Assembly (NCBI GenBank): GCA_001784435.1
Contig: MFQZ01000010.1
Location: forward strand, 166,967-230,966
Reading direction: 5' to 3'
From: Candidatus Magasanikbacteria bacterium RIFOXYC2_FULL_42_28
GTDB lineage: Bacteria; Patescibacteria; ABY1; Magasanikbacterales; GWA2-37-8
DNA: 64,000 nt
The notes under the pieces are model-generated. The model was not told the DNA's origin. It saw only the letters and a program-made list of their open reading frames with translations, and ran no database searches. Numbering within the stretch: position 1 is the stretch's first letter; every line of letters starts with the position of its first letter. Positions 43,387 to 51,363 of the stretch are shown piece by piece. Position numbers and translations under genes: made by a program.

Positions 43387-44196
43387 ATGTGGTTTTTCAA
43401 TTCATTCGTCAAAAGTTTGTATGATTTGAATTGGTTGCGAGGCACTCGCAAAGATCTAGGCAAGGCTTTTAGCTATTTTTGCTTATTTCTTTTTTTATAT
43501 GTCGGTTTAACCATGGTGCCGGTATTCGTGAATATGATGAAAGGCGATACGGTCGCCGCGCTTAAAACTGGTTTGGCGCAGAAAGTTCCTGATTTCACCG
43601 CAACTGTAAAAGATGGCGAATTGTCAGTTGTTGGTGTGGATCAGCCATATATTTTTAGAGATGGGGAATTTATCTTAGTGGTGGATACTATAACTACTTC
43701 CACCTTAACTCTTGGTACTTATCTTGACGATAAAATTAATGCGGGACTACTTATCACTAGAAGTAAAGGTGAAATGTACGATGGCGACAAAGGACAGTCT
43801 CGTTCGCAGGTGTGGAAAGATGTTGGGAATGTCAGTGTTAATCGGGCGCAATTAATAAATTTAGCAAATAAATTTTTATCCAAGCCGATGATGTTTGTGT
43901 ATTTTCTGTTTATTTTGGTGTTCGTGTATATGTTTCTAGGCGTTGGTAAATTACTTTCCGTTTTAATTGTTTCTGCAATAATATTAGCAATAACAAAAAT
44001 TGCTAAAAAGCAATGGTTATTTAAAGAAATTTTTACAGTGGGATTATTCGCTGTGACGCTTACAACGATCATTATTGAGGCGATGGAAGGGCTTGGTATC
44101 GGATTTATTTTTTCAGGGATAATTATTTTCTTAATCTGGCTTGGAGTGATAGTGTTGTTAGATAAGCCGGCGCCAGTTGAAGAAATTAAATCATAA
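43387..44196 (+). CDS. DUF1189-like membrane protein
   Basis: 269 aa. One helix near the N-terminus (about 27-50), an exported loop (about 55-160), then four helices (about 170-260). Layout and opening (WFFNSFVKSLYD) resemble DUF1189 proteins, whose function is not known. Fourteen bp after rpmG. Membrane location firm; family tentative. Confidence 0.7.
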   Translation: MWFFNSFVKSLYDLNWLRGTRKDLGKAFSYFCLFLFLYVGLTMVPVFVNMMKGDTVAALKTGLAQKVPDFTATVKDGELSVVGVDQPYIFRDGEFILVVDTITTSTLTLGTYLDDKINAGLLITRSKGEMYDGDKGQSRSQVWKDVGNVSVNRAQLINLANKFLSKPMMFVYFLFILVFVYMFLGVGKLLSVLIVSAIILAITKIAKKQWLFKEIFTVGLFAVTLTTIIIEAMEGLGIGFIFSGIIIFLIWLGVIVLLDKPAPVEEIKS

Positions 44197-44204
44197 CAAC
44201 AAAC

Positions 44205-44228
44205 AAATCCCGACTAAGTCGGGATTTT
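44205..44228. terminator. Terminator
   Basis: AAATCCCGACT/AAGTCGGGATTT palindrome followed by T and A-rich sequence, just after the DUF1189-like gene. Confidence 0.75.
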
Positions 44229-44231
44229 AAT

Positions 44232-44302
44232 AGGGGGTTCGTATAATGGTAGTACGTTGCTCTCCAAAAGCAAACGCGCGGGTTCGATTCCTGCACCCCC
44301 TG
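44232..44302 (+). tRNA. tRNA-Trp(CCA)
   Basis: Acceptor AGGGGGT/ACCCCCT, D-arm GTAT...GTAC, anticodon stem TTGCT/AGCAA with loop CTCCAAA (anticodon CCA), T-arm GCGGG-TTCGATT-CCTGC, discriminator G. CCA not encoded. Confidence 0.92.
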
Positions 44303-44304
44303 CG

Positions 44305-44330
44305 ATTTAGCCAAATTTATTTGGCTAAAT
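44305..44330. terminator. 26-bp palindrome after tRNA-Trp
   Basis: ATTTAGCCAAAT-TT-ATTTGGCTAAAT, perfect 12-bp arms, followed by TTATTTAG; probable terminator of the tRNA. Confidence 0.55.
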
Positions 44331-44457
44331 TTATTTAGGAATCGAACGGGAAAGGGAGAAAACGGGAGTTTTCTCTTTGCTGAGGAAAGTACACGAAAAC
44401 CCGAAGGTTTTCGTGAGAGCCCCAAAGGGGCGAGTGAGCATTCTTGCACCCCCTGCA
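44331..44457. other. Structured gap with duplicated tRNA-Trp 3' end
   Basis: Holds hairpins (GAGAAAAC-GGGA-GTTTTCTC; ACGAAAACC-CGAA-GGTTTTCGT; GCCCC-AAA-GGGGC), an inverted T-arm fragment (GGAATCGAAC near 44338) and, at 44441-44457, a direct repeat of the tRNA-Trp 3' end (17 of 18 bases: ATTC[C/T]TGCACCCCCTGC). Resembles an attachment-site duplication, but no integrase is present. Confidence 0.55.
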
Positions 44458-44495
44458 AAAAATGGGTATTTTCTATTTATCATCTATAAAAATTT

Positions 44496-45536
44496 ATGTC
44501 GATAGAAATACCCGCTCAACCTCAAAAAAGATATCTGGAAATTGACTTTCTGCGTGGCAGCGCTGTTTTTTTGATGCTTGTCGCTCACATTAATTTTGTT
44601 TTTACAAAAAATTACAATTTTATTCTCGATACCCTAACTTGGTTCGGGGCGACAATTTGCTTTAGCGTTTTTATATTTTGCTTTGCTTTTTCTTACGGTT
44701 TAAAATTATCCGATAATAAAAAGTTAAATTTAAAAAAAGAAACCAAAAGATTTTTCAGGTTACTTTTTGTTTATTACGGGTCGGCTTTCTGCGCGCAATA
44801 TTTTATTTTTAGTAATATATCAATAGAAAAATTATATCTTATTTTAACTTTCCAATACTTGCCTGTTTTTACCGAGTTTATAATCCCATTTTTTCTTTAT
44901 GTTATATTAATTTTAATTTTTTTTCCAGTATTTAAAAAATTATTAAAATATCCGATACTATTTATTTCAATTTCTCTCGCTATTTATTTTTTTGGTCAAT
45001 GGCTTTATCCGCTTGATGGGGGCGGTAATTTTTTAAATGTAATTAAAACTTTACTCGTCGGCAACGGCGATGTTCACGCTTTCGGCGTTCTATCTTATCT
45101 CCCCATTTTTGTGCTTGGTTTAATTGTGGGCGAGTCGCAATCCGATAAAAAAGGGGAATTGGCGGTCGTCGTTATTTTTGTCACTGCCGTAATTTTATTT
45201 GCCTTCTTGAAAATTTTAGGATTTTCTGTTTGGCACAGATTCCCACCGTCCGTCTTATTTTTACTCTATGGAGTTATTTATAGTTTTGGAGTACTATTGT
45301 TATATCGGTATCTCAAAAAAATTATTCCTTTAGACAAGTTCTTCATATTTTTAAGTAAAAAAACCTTATTTATTTTCTTTATAAGCATTTTGATAATTCT
45401 AGGATCGTCTAATCTTTTAAATAAGGCAAAATTTGAATCAACGACAGTTTGGTTAATACATTTTTTGATCATAGCCGGTATATCTTTGTTAAGTTATTCT
45501 TATGGCAAATTGGTTGAGATTTTGGAAAAAAGATAA
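44496..45536 (+). CDS. Membrane acyltransferase (heparan-alpha-glucosaminide N-acetyltransferase-like)
   Basis: 346 aa, about ten transmembrane helices. The opening RYLEIDFLRGSAVFLMLVAH is typical of membrane acyltransferases of the DUF1624/acyltransferase-3 type, with the conserved Arg and His in helix 1. Such enzymes acetylate or acylate sugars of the cell envelope. AT-rich compared with upstream genes. It overlaps the next gene by 35 bp, so the block is translated together. Confidence 0.8.
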   Translation: MSIEIPAQPQKRYLEIDFLRGSAVFLMLVAHINFVFTKNYNFILDTLTWFGATICFSVFIFCFAFSYGLKLSDNKKLNLKKETKRFFRLLFVYYGSAFCAQYFIFSNISIEKLYLILTFQYLPVFTEFIIPFFLYVILILIFFPVFKKLLKYPILFISISLAIYFFGQWLYPLDGGGNFLNVIKTLLVGNGDVHAFGVLSYLPIFVLGLIVGESQSDKKGELAVVVIFVTAVILFAFLKILGFSVWHRFPPSVLFLLYGVIYSFGVLLLYRYLKKIIPLDKFFIFLSKKTLFIFFISILIILGSSNLLNKAKFESTTVWLIHFLIIAGISLLSYSYGKLVEILEKR

Positions 45537-47085
45537 GCCAAAACCCCACTTTTTTATTTTTATTGTATTGGGCTCGCTTTTGTTATTTAGTATTTTTGTG
45601 ATATTTTTTTTCAGTGTTAAACCTGAAAATGGTGGTATTTTTTTGACGGGGCTGGATGGGGTTAATAAAATTTTTGGTAATGAAGAGTGGTATTGCGATG
45701 CGTTTGGATATGAAGCCGGCGGACTCATAAAACTCGCGGAGCCGGGTAGAAAATGGATTTTGATTGGTAACGAATTTCCCGAAGAAAACAAAATGATAAA
45801 TTTAAAAGTACAACTTGCCCAAAGAGCTAGAAAATATTTTGAGCAACCAAACTCGGTAAAAATATTTTATGAATTAACAAATGCTAGCAGTGAACAGGTA
45901 ACGAGTAGTATCCTTGGCGCTTACTTTTCCACTAGCTCTTTAAAAAATTCCGACGAACTTCTTTTTGAGGAAAAAATAAATCTGAGTGGACTCGCGGTTG
46001 GTAAATATAAAATTAAGGTAAAAGTTGAGTTTGACTGTGGTGAGGCGACGACATTACCCCAAGATATTTTTGTGTCCCACCCCCTGTATGTTGTTTGGAG
46101 TTTTGATTGGGAGGGTTATAATGTAAAAGACAAATATTTACAGAGTATCGACGAGCTTGCTTCCAAGCATGATAATTTTCCCCTTACCCATTTAATAAAT
46201 CCTAGGTTATTTATTACGAAAACTATTCCTCAAGCCAATAGAGATCGCGTCCGAGATTGGTTGGTGGAGAAAAAAAATAAGCGCGGGGATAGTCTGGGGT
46301 TGCACCTGCATCTGTTTTATGAAAATTTTGAAGCCGCTGGTTTAGATATTCCCGAAAAAGACAGCGCTGAACTTGAAAAAATCTTTTTTACTACCAATGG
46401 GTCTATGGTTACGAGTACTGCCAGCACTACCGTTGCGTTTGATAAAAGTAAATTAAAAAAGAAACAAATTTATGACTTAACCTACTGGGGCTATGGTCGT
46501 GATGATGGTTATGATATACCGATAACTAACCTTAGTGATGCTGAATTTGATAAAATACTAAAATGGTCCAAAGCCACCTTTGGCGTTCTTGGTTTTGGTA
46601 CGCCCGTCACCTATCGTTCCGGGGGTTGGTTTGCCAATCTTGCCACCCTGCAGGTTTTAGAAGAAAATGGTTTCGTAGTAGATTCTTCCGGTCGAACAAA
46701 ATATAATTTTGGCGATAGTAAACTCCCCGGATTTTGGGATTTAGCAACTACTTCGCAACCTTATCAACCAAATATCCATAACCAAAACTCGGCTTTGAAG
46801 CCAACTATGAAAATATGGGAATTCCCCAACAACGGAGCGGATTCGTGGTGGTATAGCGCCAAAGAAATGATTGAGCGCTTTAATTTAAATTGGGGGGCAG
46901 TGGGGGGTCCGCTTGAAAAAAGCACGGTGGTAGTTTTTTTAAGTCATCCGGATTGGTTTGAAGTAGACATACCAAAAGTTGACGAGCTTTTCAATTACAC
47001 CGATACGTATTTAAATTCCAAAGACGGGGGACCGGTAATATATCAAAATTTAGAAAATTTACATAAAATTTGGGAAGCTAATTAA
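45502..47085 (+). CDS. Membrane-anchored polysaccharide-deacetylase-like protein
   Basis: 527 aa. N-terminal helix (about 14-36), an Ig-like region, then from about 190 a NodB-type TIM-barrel pattern: VVWSFDWEGYN (first Asp motif), GLHLHLFYE (His motif) and TYRSGGWFANLATLQVLEENGF (RxGGW motif), similar to carbohydrate-esterase-4-like enzymes. Probable extracellular sugar deacetylase, activity not certain. Start ATG 45502 lies inside the acyltransferase gene. Pairing of an acyltransferase and a deacetylase suggests editing of a surface glycan. Confidence 0.78.
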   Translation: MANWLRFWKKDKPKPHFFIFIVLGSLLLFSIFVIFFFSVKPENGGIFLTGLDGVNKIFGNEEWYCDAFGYEAGGLIKLAEPGRKWILIGNEFPEENKMINLKVQLAQRARKYFEQPNSVKIFYELTNASSEQVTSSILGAYFSTSSLKNSDELLFEEKINLSGLAVGKYKIKVKVEFDCGEATTLPQDIFVSHPLYVVWSFDWEGYNVKDKYLQSIDELASKHDNFPLTHLINPRLFITKTIPQANRDRVRDWLVEKKNKRGDSLGLHLHLFYENFEAAGLDIPEKDSAELEKIFFTTNGSMVTSTASTTVAFDKSKLKKKQIYDLTYWGYGRDDGYDIPITNLSDAEFDKILKWSKATFGVLGFGTPVTYRSGGWFANLATLQVLEENGFVVDSSGRTKYNFGDSKLPGFWDLATTSQPYQPNIHNQNSALKPTMKIWEFPNNGADSWWYSAKEMIERFNLNWGAVGGPLEKSTVVVFLSHPDWFEVDIPKVDELFNYTDTYLNSKDGGPVIYQNLENLHKIWEAN

Positions 47086-47090
47086 AAAAT

Positions 47091-49034
47091 ATGAGTTTTT
47101 TGATAAATTTTGGCATCGAAAATTTCCGAACGCGCCTGGCGGTTATTTTTATTTTTGTTTTTATTCTGGTTGTTTTTAATTTAGGTATTTTTATTTTAAA
47201 ACAATTTAAAACAGAATTTAACCGGCGGATTTTGTTCTATTTAAATATTATCCTGTTATTTTTTATTGGCCTTTTTCTTTCCACGGCTTTGTTTCTAAAG
47301 CCTTTTGCTCAATTAGAAACCTTGTCCGCAGGGGGGTATTTAGCAGAAGCGCATCAGCCAATTGAAATATCTTTTACTGTTCCCGTTCGACCGGAAAACT
47401 TATCTCTTTATATTTCCCCGGAAGTAGACGGTGAATGGGTTTTTAGAGATGTCTTACCATTTTTTTCTAACGGTTATAAGGATCGGGCAACTTTTATCCC
47501 CAAAGAATCTTTTTATCCGGAAAGTAAAATTGTGGTTTATATTGTTGGTTTAAAAAGATTGTTTCCGGTAGGAGAAAAACACGAACAATCCCTTGAGTTT
47601 TTTGCTCCCCGTCTGCCAAATATAACAGAAACCTATCCCAAAGATAACCAAGATAATGTCAGTGTCAACGATAATTTTACCGCAACCTTTGACGCGCCTA
47701 GCGGAGAATTTATAAAATGGTTTTACGAGATAACGCCACCGATTGGTTTTGTCGTAAATGAATCAAATAAAAATAAAAATGAGATAGTTTTTAACAAACC
47801 ACTTCGGCAGGATAGTGAATATAGTGTGGCGATTTTCCGTACTGGACGATCTTATAATGTCACTGATTTTTCTGACGTTGAGTTAGGGGATTCGCAATTG
47901 ATTAAAACAGTTGTATTTAATACTGTGCGGTCTCCAAAAATTAAATCATACGATCCTTATGGAGCGGGTGCTAGGGTAGATCTCCCGATAAAAATAGTTT
48001 TTGAAGAGCCCATGAATCAGGCGAGCGTGGCCGAAAAATTCTCCCTAAGCCCAACCACTACCGGTAAGATAAGCTGGGAAGATGAAAAAACATTTGTTTT
48101 TTTACCGGATCAAATTTTGGAAAAAGGAGCTGATTATAGGATTAATTTTTTGAGTGGGATAGAAGATGGCTCTGGTGGAAAAACCAGACAGGATATAGTG
48201 CTAAATTTTAGCACGGCGGGAAAAGTAAAGATTTTGTCCACCTACCCCAAAAGTGGAGCAACTGGCTTAAGCCCGGATTTAGCCGGCGTGGTTATTAATT
48301 TTGACCAAGAAGTGGATCATGTCTCCGCGGAAAATTATTTTTCTATTTTTCCAAATGTACGCGGGTCTTTTTCTTGGAATGGCGATAAACTGACATTCTC
48401 TTTCAAAACTCCTTTGGCTTACGCCACAAAATATACGGTAAGTTTTAAAAAAGGCATCAAAGCTGTTTACGGACTAGAATTGGATCAAGATTACGCTTAT
48501 TCATTTACGACAAAAAATAAAAGTTTTTCTTTGAATGTTCCGCTGTATTATCAAAGTGAAACTTTTACCTGTAATATCGCCACTGCCAGAATGGCACTTG
48601 CTTACCGCGGTGATAATCTTTCCGAAAGTTTTATTAAAGCTGAAGTTGGCGAAGGAGAAGATCCGAATGTAAGTTGGGTGGCCGGTTATGGCGCTCACTG
48701 GAAGCCGATTTATAATTTTATTAGCAGATATAGAAAAGCATCTATTAAAACCGGTTGGAACATCGCCGAATTGGTAAAAGAAGTTAATGCTGGCAATCCG
48801 GTAATCATTTGGTGGCATAATCAATATAGCACGACCGGTTCGTTTACCTTAGATTCCGGAGCCACCGGTTATCGGGGGATGCATTCAGTGGTAGTAAAAG
48901 GATATGTCGGGAGCGTAGAAAACCCTATTTCTATTATTGTCAACGATTCTTGGCGGGGACCAAAAACATACAGCATCTCCAGTTTTAAAAGTATTTGGGC
49001 GTATCTTAATTATACCGCTATTGTAGTTTATTAA
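47091..49034 (+). CDS. Ig-like repeat protein with C39-like cysteine peptidase domain
   Basis: 647 aa. Two N-terminal helices (about 12-34, 45-68), then three bacterial SbsA/Ig-like domains (DNVSVNDNFTATFDAP; GARVDLPIKIVFEEPMN; GATGLSPDLAGVVINFDQEVD), and a papain/C39-like domain from about 480: Cys in QSETFTCNIATARMAL, His in GMHSVVVKGY, Asn/Asp in VNDSWRGP. Likely surface-anchored peptidase. Five bp after the deacetylase-like gene. Confidence 0.8.
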   Translation: MSFLINFGIENFRTRLAVIFIFVFILVVFNLGIFILKQFKTEFNRRILFYLNIILLFFIGLFLSTALFLKPFAQLETLSAGGYLAEAHQPIEISFTVPVRPENLSLYISPEVDGEWVFRDVLPFFSNGYKDRATFIPKESFYPESKIVVYIVGLKRLFPVGEKHEQSLEFFAPRLPNITETYPKDNQDNVSVNDNFTATFDAPSGEFIKWFYEITPPIGFVVNESNKNKNEIVFNKPLRQDSEYSVAIFRTGRSYNVTDFSDVELGDSQLIKTVVFNTVRSPKIKSYDPYGAGARVDLPIKIVFEEPMNQASVAEKFSLSPTTTGKISWEDEKTFVFLPDQILEKGADYRINFLSGIEDGSGGKTRQDIVLNFSTAGKVKILSTYPKSGATGLSPDLAGVVINFDQEVDHVSAENYFSIFPNVRGSFSWNGDKLTFSFKTPLAYATKYTVSFKKGIKAVYGLELDQDYAYSFTTKNKSFSLNVPLYYQSETFTCNIATARMALAYRGDNLSESFIKAEVGEGEDPNVSWVAGYGAHWKPIYNFISRYRKASIKTGWNIAELVKEVNAGNPVIIWWHNQYSTTGSFTLDSGATGYRGMHSVVVKGYVGSVENPISIIVNDSWRGPKTYSISSFKSIWAYLNYTAIVVY

Positions 49035-49085
49035 AATAATTTTATATAACAAAAATCGTATTAGCGGTCATCCACAACCGCTCTC

Positions 49086-49114
49086 TTGACAAAACACCCA
49101 AAATGTGCTATACT
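49086..49114 (+). promoter_or_regulatory. Sigma70-type promoter of DEAD-box gene
   Basis: TTGACA, 17-bp spacer, TATACT with TGC extended -10. Preceded by a hairpin AGCGGT...ACCGCT (49063-49083). Confidence 0.85.
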
Positions 49115-49176
49115 GGTGTATTCTAATTAATCCTGACCTCGAAAAGGTCAGCGACTCGACTCTTTTGTGTCATTAT

Positions 49177-49201
49177 GTGACCCAGCGGAAATTCGGGTCA
49201 C
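49177..49201 (+). promoter_or_regulatory. Leader stem-loop upstream of the RNA helicase
   Basis: GTGACCC...GGGTCAC, 7-bp perfect stem with an 11-nt loop, 10 bp before the ATG at 49212. It may mask the start region; cold-shock-type control is inference. Confidence 0.5.
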
Positions 49202-49211
49202 AACAAAATAT

Positions 49212-50477
49212 ATGACACAAAAAAACACTACTGTGTCTAGTTTTAACACACTAGGCATCTCGGCGCCAATTCTAGCGATTTTAAATCAACTGGAATTCGC
49301 CACCCCGACCCCAATTCAACACCAGTGCATTCCGGCGGCGTTTGATGGGAAGGATATCGTGGGTATTGCCCAGACCGGTACGGGCAAGACCTTGGCTTTT
49401 GGTATTCCAATGATTCAATTGTTGGAGCAAAACCGTGGGCAAGGTTTGATTTTACTTCCGACCCGAGAATTAGCTTTGCAAGTTGATGAAGTTTTGCGTT
49501 CAATTGGTGGCAAGCTTGGATTGCGCACCGCTGTTTTAATCGGAGGCGCGTCTTCGTATCAACAAATTCAAGCGATTCGTCGCAACCCACATATTTTCAT
49601 TTCCACCCCCGGCCGTTTAATTGATCATTTGCAACAAAAAAATCTTTCCCTCGCGCGCATTAAAATGATTGTTTTAGATGAGGCCGACCGCATGTTTGAC
49701 ATCGGGTTTGCTCCCCAAATTAAACAGATTTTAAATTACGCGCCGGCTGATCGCCAAACATTAATGTTTTCCGCGACCATGCCGAAAGAAATCGCCGAAA
49801 TGGCCAATCGCTATATGCGCACGCCATGGAGAATTGAAGTCGCGCCGGCTGGCACAACGGTCGCGCAAATTGAACAAGAAATTTTTATCGTCAGCAAAGA
49901 ATTACGTCCGCAGCTTTTGGATAAATTATTGGCTGACACAAAAGGCACGGTCTTGGTTTTTTCACGCACCAAACGGGGTGCTAAAAAAATTACCGGGTTG
50001 ATTCGGGACATGGGACACGCTGCCACCGAGATTCATTCGGACCGGTCTTTGGCGCAACGTCAAGCCGCGATGGTTGGATTTAAAACCGGAAAATTTCGTG
50101 TGCTCGTGGCGACTGATATTGCTGCGCGCGGAATTGATGTGGACAATATTGAACTGGTCGTCAACTATGATTTACCGGATAATCCGGAAGATTATGTGCA
50201 TCGTGTTGGTCGTACCGGGCGCGCCGGTTTAACCGGTAAAGCGGTTTCATTTGTTGGCCCGGAACAAAGACGCGACATTCAAACAATTGAACACTTGATT
50301 AAAAAATATTTACCAGTGGCGCCGTTGCCAGTGTTGCCACCGCGCCGTCCGATGGGCATTCGTCCGAAAGAAAATGATTTCGGCGGACATTATCGCGGTG
50401 GCCGTCCGCAATTTGGTGGCAGACCTTCATTTGGTGGCGGTCGTCGCCCTGCGCCATATACGCGTAAGAAATGGTAA
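49212..50477 (+). CDS. DEAD-box RNA helicase
   Basis: 421 aa from ATG 49212, with a hairpin leader upstream. Q-motif FNTLGISAPILAILNQLEFATPTPIQ, Walker A AQTGTGKT (about 53), PTRELA, DEAD in VLDEADRMFD (about 155), SAT, and HRVGRTGRAG are all intact. Ends in a Gly/Arg-rich tail (RGGRPQFGGRPSFGGGRRPAP) that binds RNA. RhlE-like DEAD-box proteins remodel RNA during decay or ribosome assembly, often in the cold. Monocistronic: own promoter and terminator. Confidence 0.93.
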   Translation: MTQKNTTVSSFNTLGISAPILAILNQLEFATPTPIQHQCIPAAFDGKDIVGIAQTGTGKTLAFGIPMIQLLEQNRGQGLILLPTRELALQVDEVLRSIGGKLGLRTAVLIGGASSYQQIQAIRRNPHIFISTPGRLIDHLQQKNLSLARIKMIVLDEADRMFDIGFAPQIKQILNYAPADRQTLMFSATMPKEIAEMANRYMRTPWRIEVAPAGTTVAQIEQEIFIVSKELRPQLLDKLLADTKGTVLVFSRTKRGAKKITGLIRDMGHAATEIHSDRSLAQRQAAMVGFKTGKFRVLVATDIAARGIDVDNIELVVNYDLPDNPEDYVHRVGRTGRAGLTGKAVSFVGPEQRRDIQTIEHLIKKYLPVAPLPVLPPRRPMGIRPKENDFGGHYRGGRPQFGGRPSFGGGRRPAPYTRKKW

Positions 50478-50496
50478 AAATTTAATAAATTTAAAG

Positions 50497-50525
50497 CAAT
50501 CTGTCGTTAGGCGGGTTGTTTTTTT
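50497..50525 (+). terminator. Rho-independent terminator
   Basis: CAATCTG...CGGGTTG stem followed by seven Ts, after the DEAD-box helicase gene. Confidence 0.7.
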
Positions 50526-50548
50526 GTAGAATAAAATAGTGTTGTAAT

Positions 50549-50577
50549 TTGACGGTTGGTTGTAAAAATCGTATAAT
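50549..50577 (+). promoter_or_regulatory. Sigma70-type promoter
   Basis: TTGACG, 17-bp spacer, TATAAT, upstream of the NYN-domain gene at 50593. Confidence 0.8.
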
Positions 50578-50592
50578 ATAGAGACGTAAAAT

Positions 50593-51234
50593 ATGGATTT
50601 AGAATCATTTAAAGGAAAATATTATTTGTTTAATCCTGAACAATTCGGGAATATTTTTGTGTTTGTGGATTTTGGTAATGTTCGTCCGTGGGCTAAAGAT
50701 TTTTGGCCAAAAGAAAATAAGTTTAGATTTTGTAAAGAAATAGATATAGCCAAATTGGCCGATGTTTGCAATTGGATTAACCCCAAGAAAAAATTTTTTT
50801 ATTATGGACATTTTAAATCGCGATTAGATTTGTTTAAAAATCATCCGGAAAATATCAAAAGTCGTAATTCAATTTTTCGTTTAGATAAAGCGAGAGGGTG
50901 TGGTTTTTTGGTTAAAACAAAAGAAATAAAAATGGTTCCACACCACGATGAAGATGGTTTATTCGTAGGTAAAGCTCCCAAGTGTAATTTTGATGTTGAG
51001 ATTACTATGGATTTGCTTACCAAAATTCATAAATATGACACCGTAGTATTGTTTTCCGGGGACAGTGATTTTAGTGGCCTATTGAGTTATTTAAAAAATA
51101 GAAATAAAAAAATAGTAGTAGTGTGTACTCGCGCTCGTATGAGCAAAGAATTGCAGGAAGTGGCCGACAAATTTATTCCGGCGGAGTCATTAAAAGAATT
51201 TTTAGTATATATAAAAAACACTCCGCCCGATTAG
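50593..51234 (+). CDS. NYN/LabA-like domain protein (putative RNase)
   Basis: 213 aa. FVFVDFGNVRPWAKDFW (first Asp), FDVEITMDLL (second Asp) and VVLFSGDSDFSGLLSYLKNRNKKIVVV (third Asp cluster) are the acidic motifs of NYN domains (LabA/DUF88, PIN-like nucleases). A metal-dependent RNase is predicted from the family. Own promoter upstream; a hairpin (CTCCGCCC...GGGCGGAG, 51221-51242) spans the stop codon. Confidence 0.85.
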   Translation: MDLESFKGKYYLFNPEQFGNIFVFVDFGNVRPWAKDFWPKENKFRFCKEIDIAKLADVCNWINPKKKFFYYGHFKSRLDLFKNHPENIKSRNSIFRLDKARGCGFLVKTKEIKMVPHHDEDGLFVGKAPKCNFDVEITMDLLTKIHKYDTVVLFSGDSDFSGLLSYLKNRNKKIVVVCTRARMSKELQEVADKFIPAESLKEFLVYIKNTPPD

Positions 51235-51320
51235 GGGCGGAGGAATGGAATACGATCCTGGTATCGTTCAGGCGACGGTGCTTTTCAACACAAATACACT
51301 ATACCACACAAAAGTCATTT

Positions 51321-51350
51321 TTGTCAATGTTTATCCACAGGTGGTAAAAT
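51321..51350 (+). promoter_or_regulatory. Promoter of the restriction-modification gene with a TTATCCACA box in the spacer
   Basis: TTGTCA, 18-bp spacer, TAAAAT with TGG extended -10. The box TTATCCACA (51331-51339) lies inside the spacer, so a protein bound there would compete with RNA polymerase. Confidence 0.55.
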
Positions 51351-51363
51351 TTCAAAAAAACAG

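Noticed and set aside
44380..44400. GAGGAAAGT after tRNA-Trp as the start of RNase P RNA
   Set aside because: The following sequence lacks the conserved RNase P core, and the gap is far too short.
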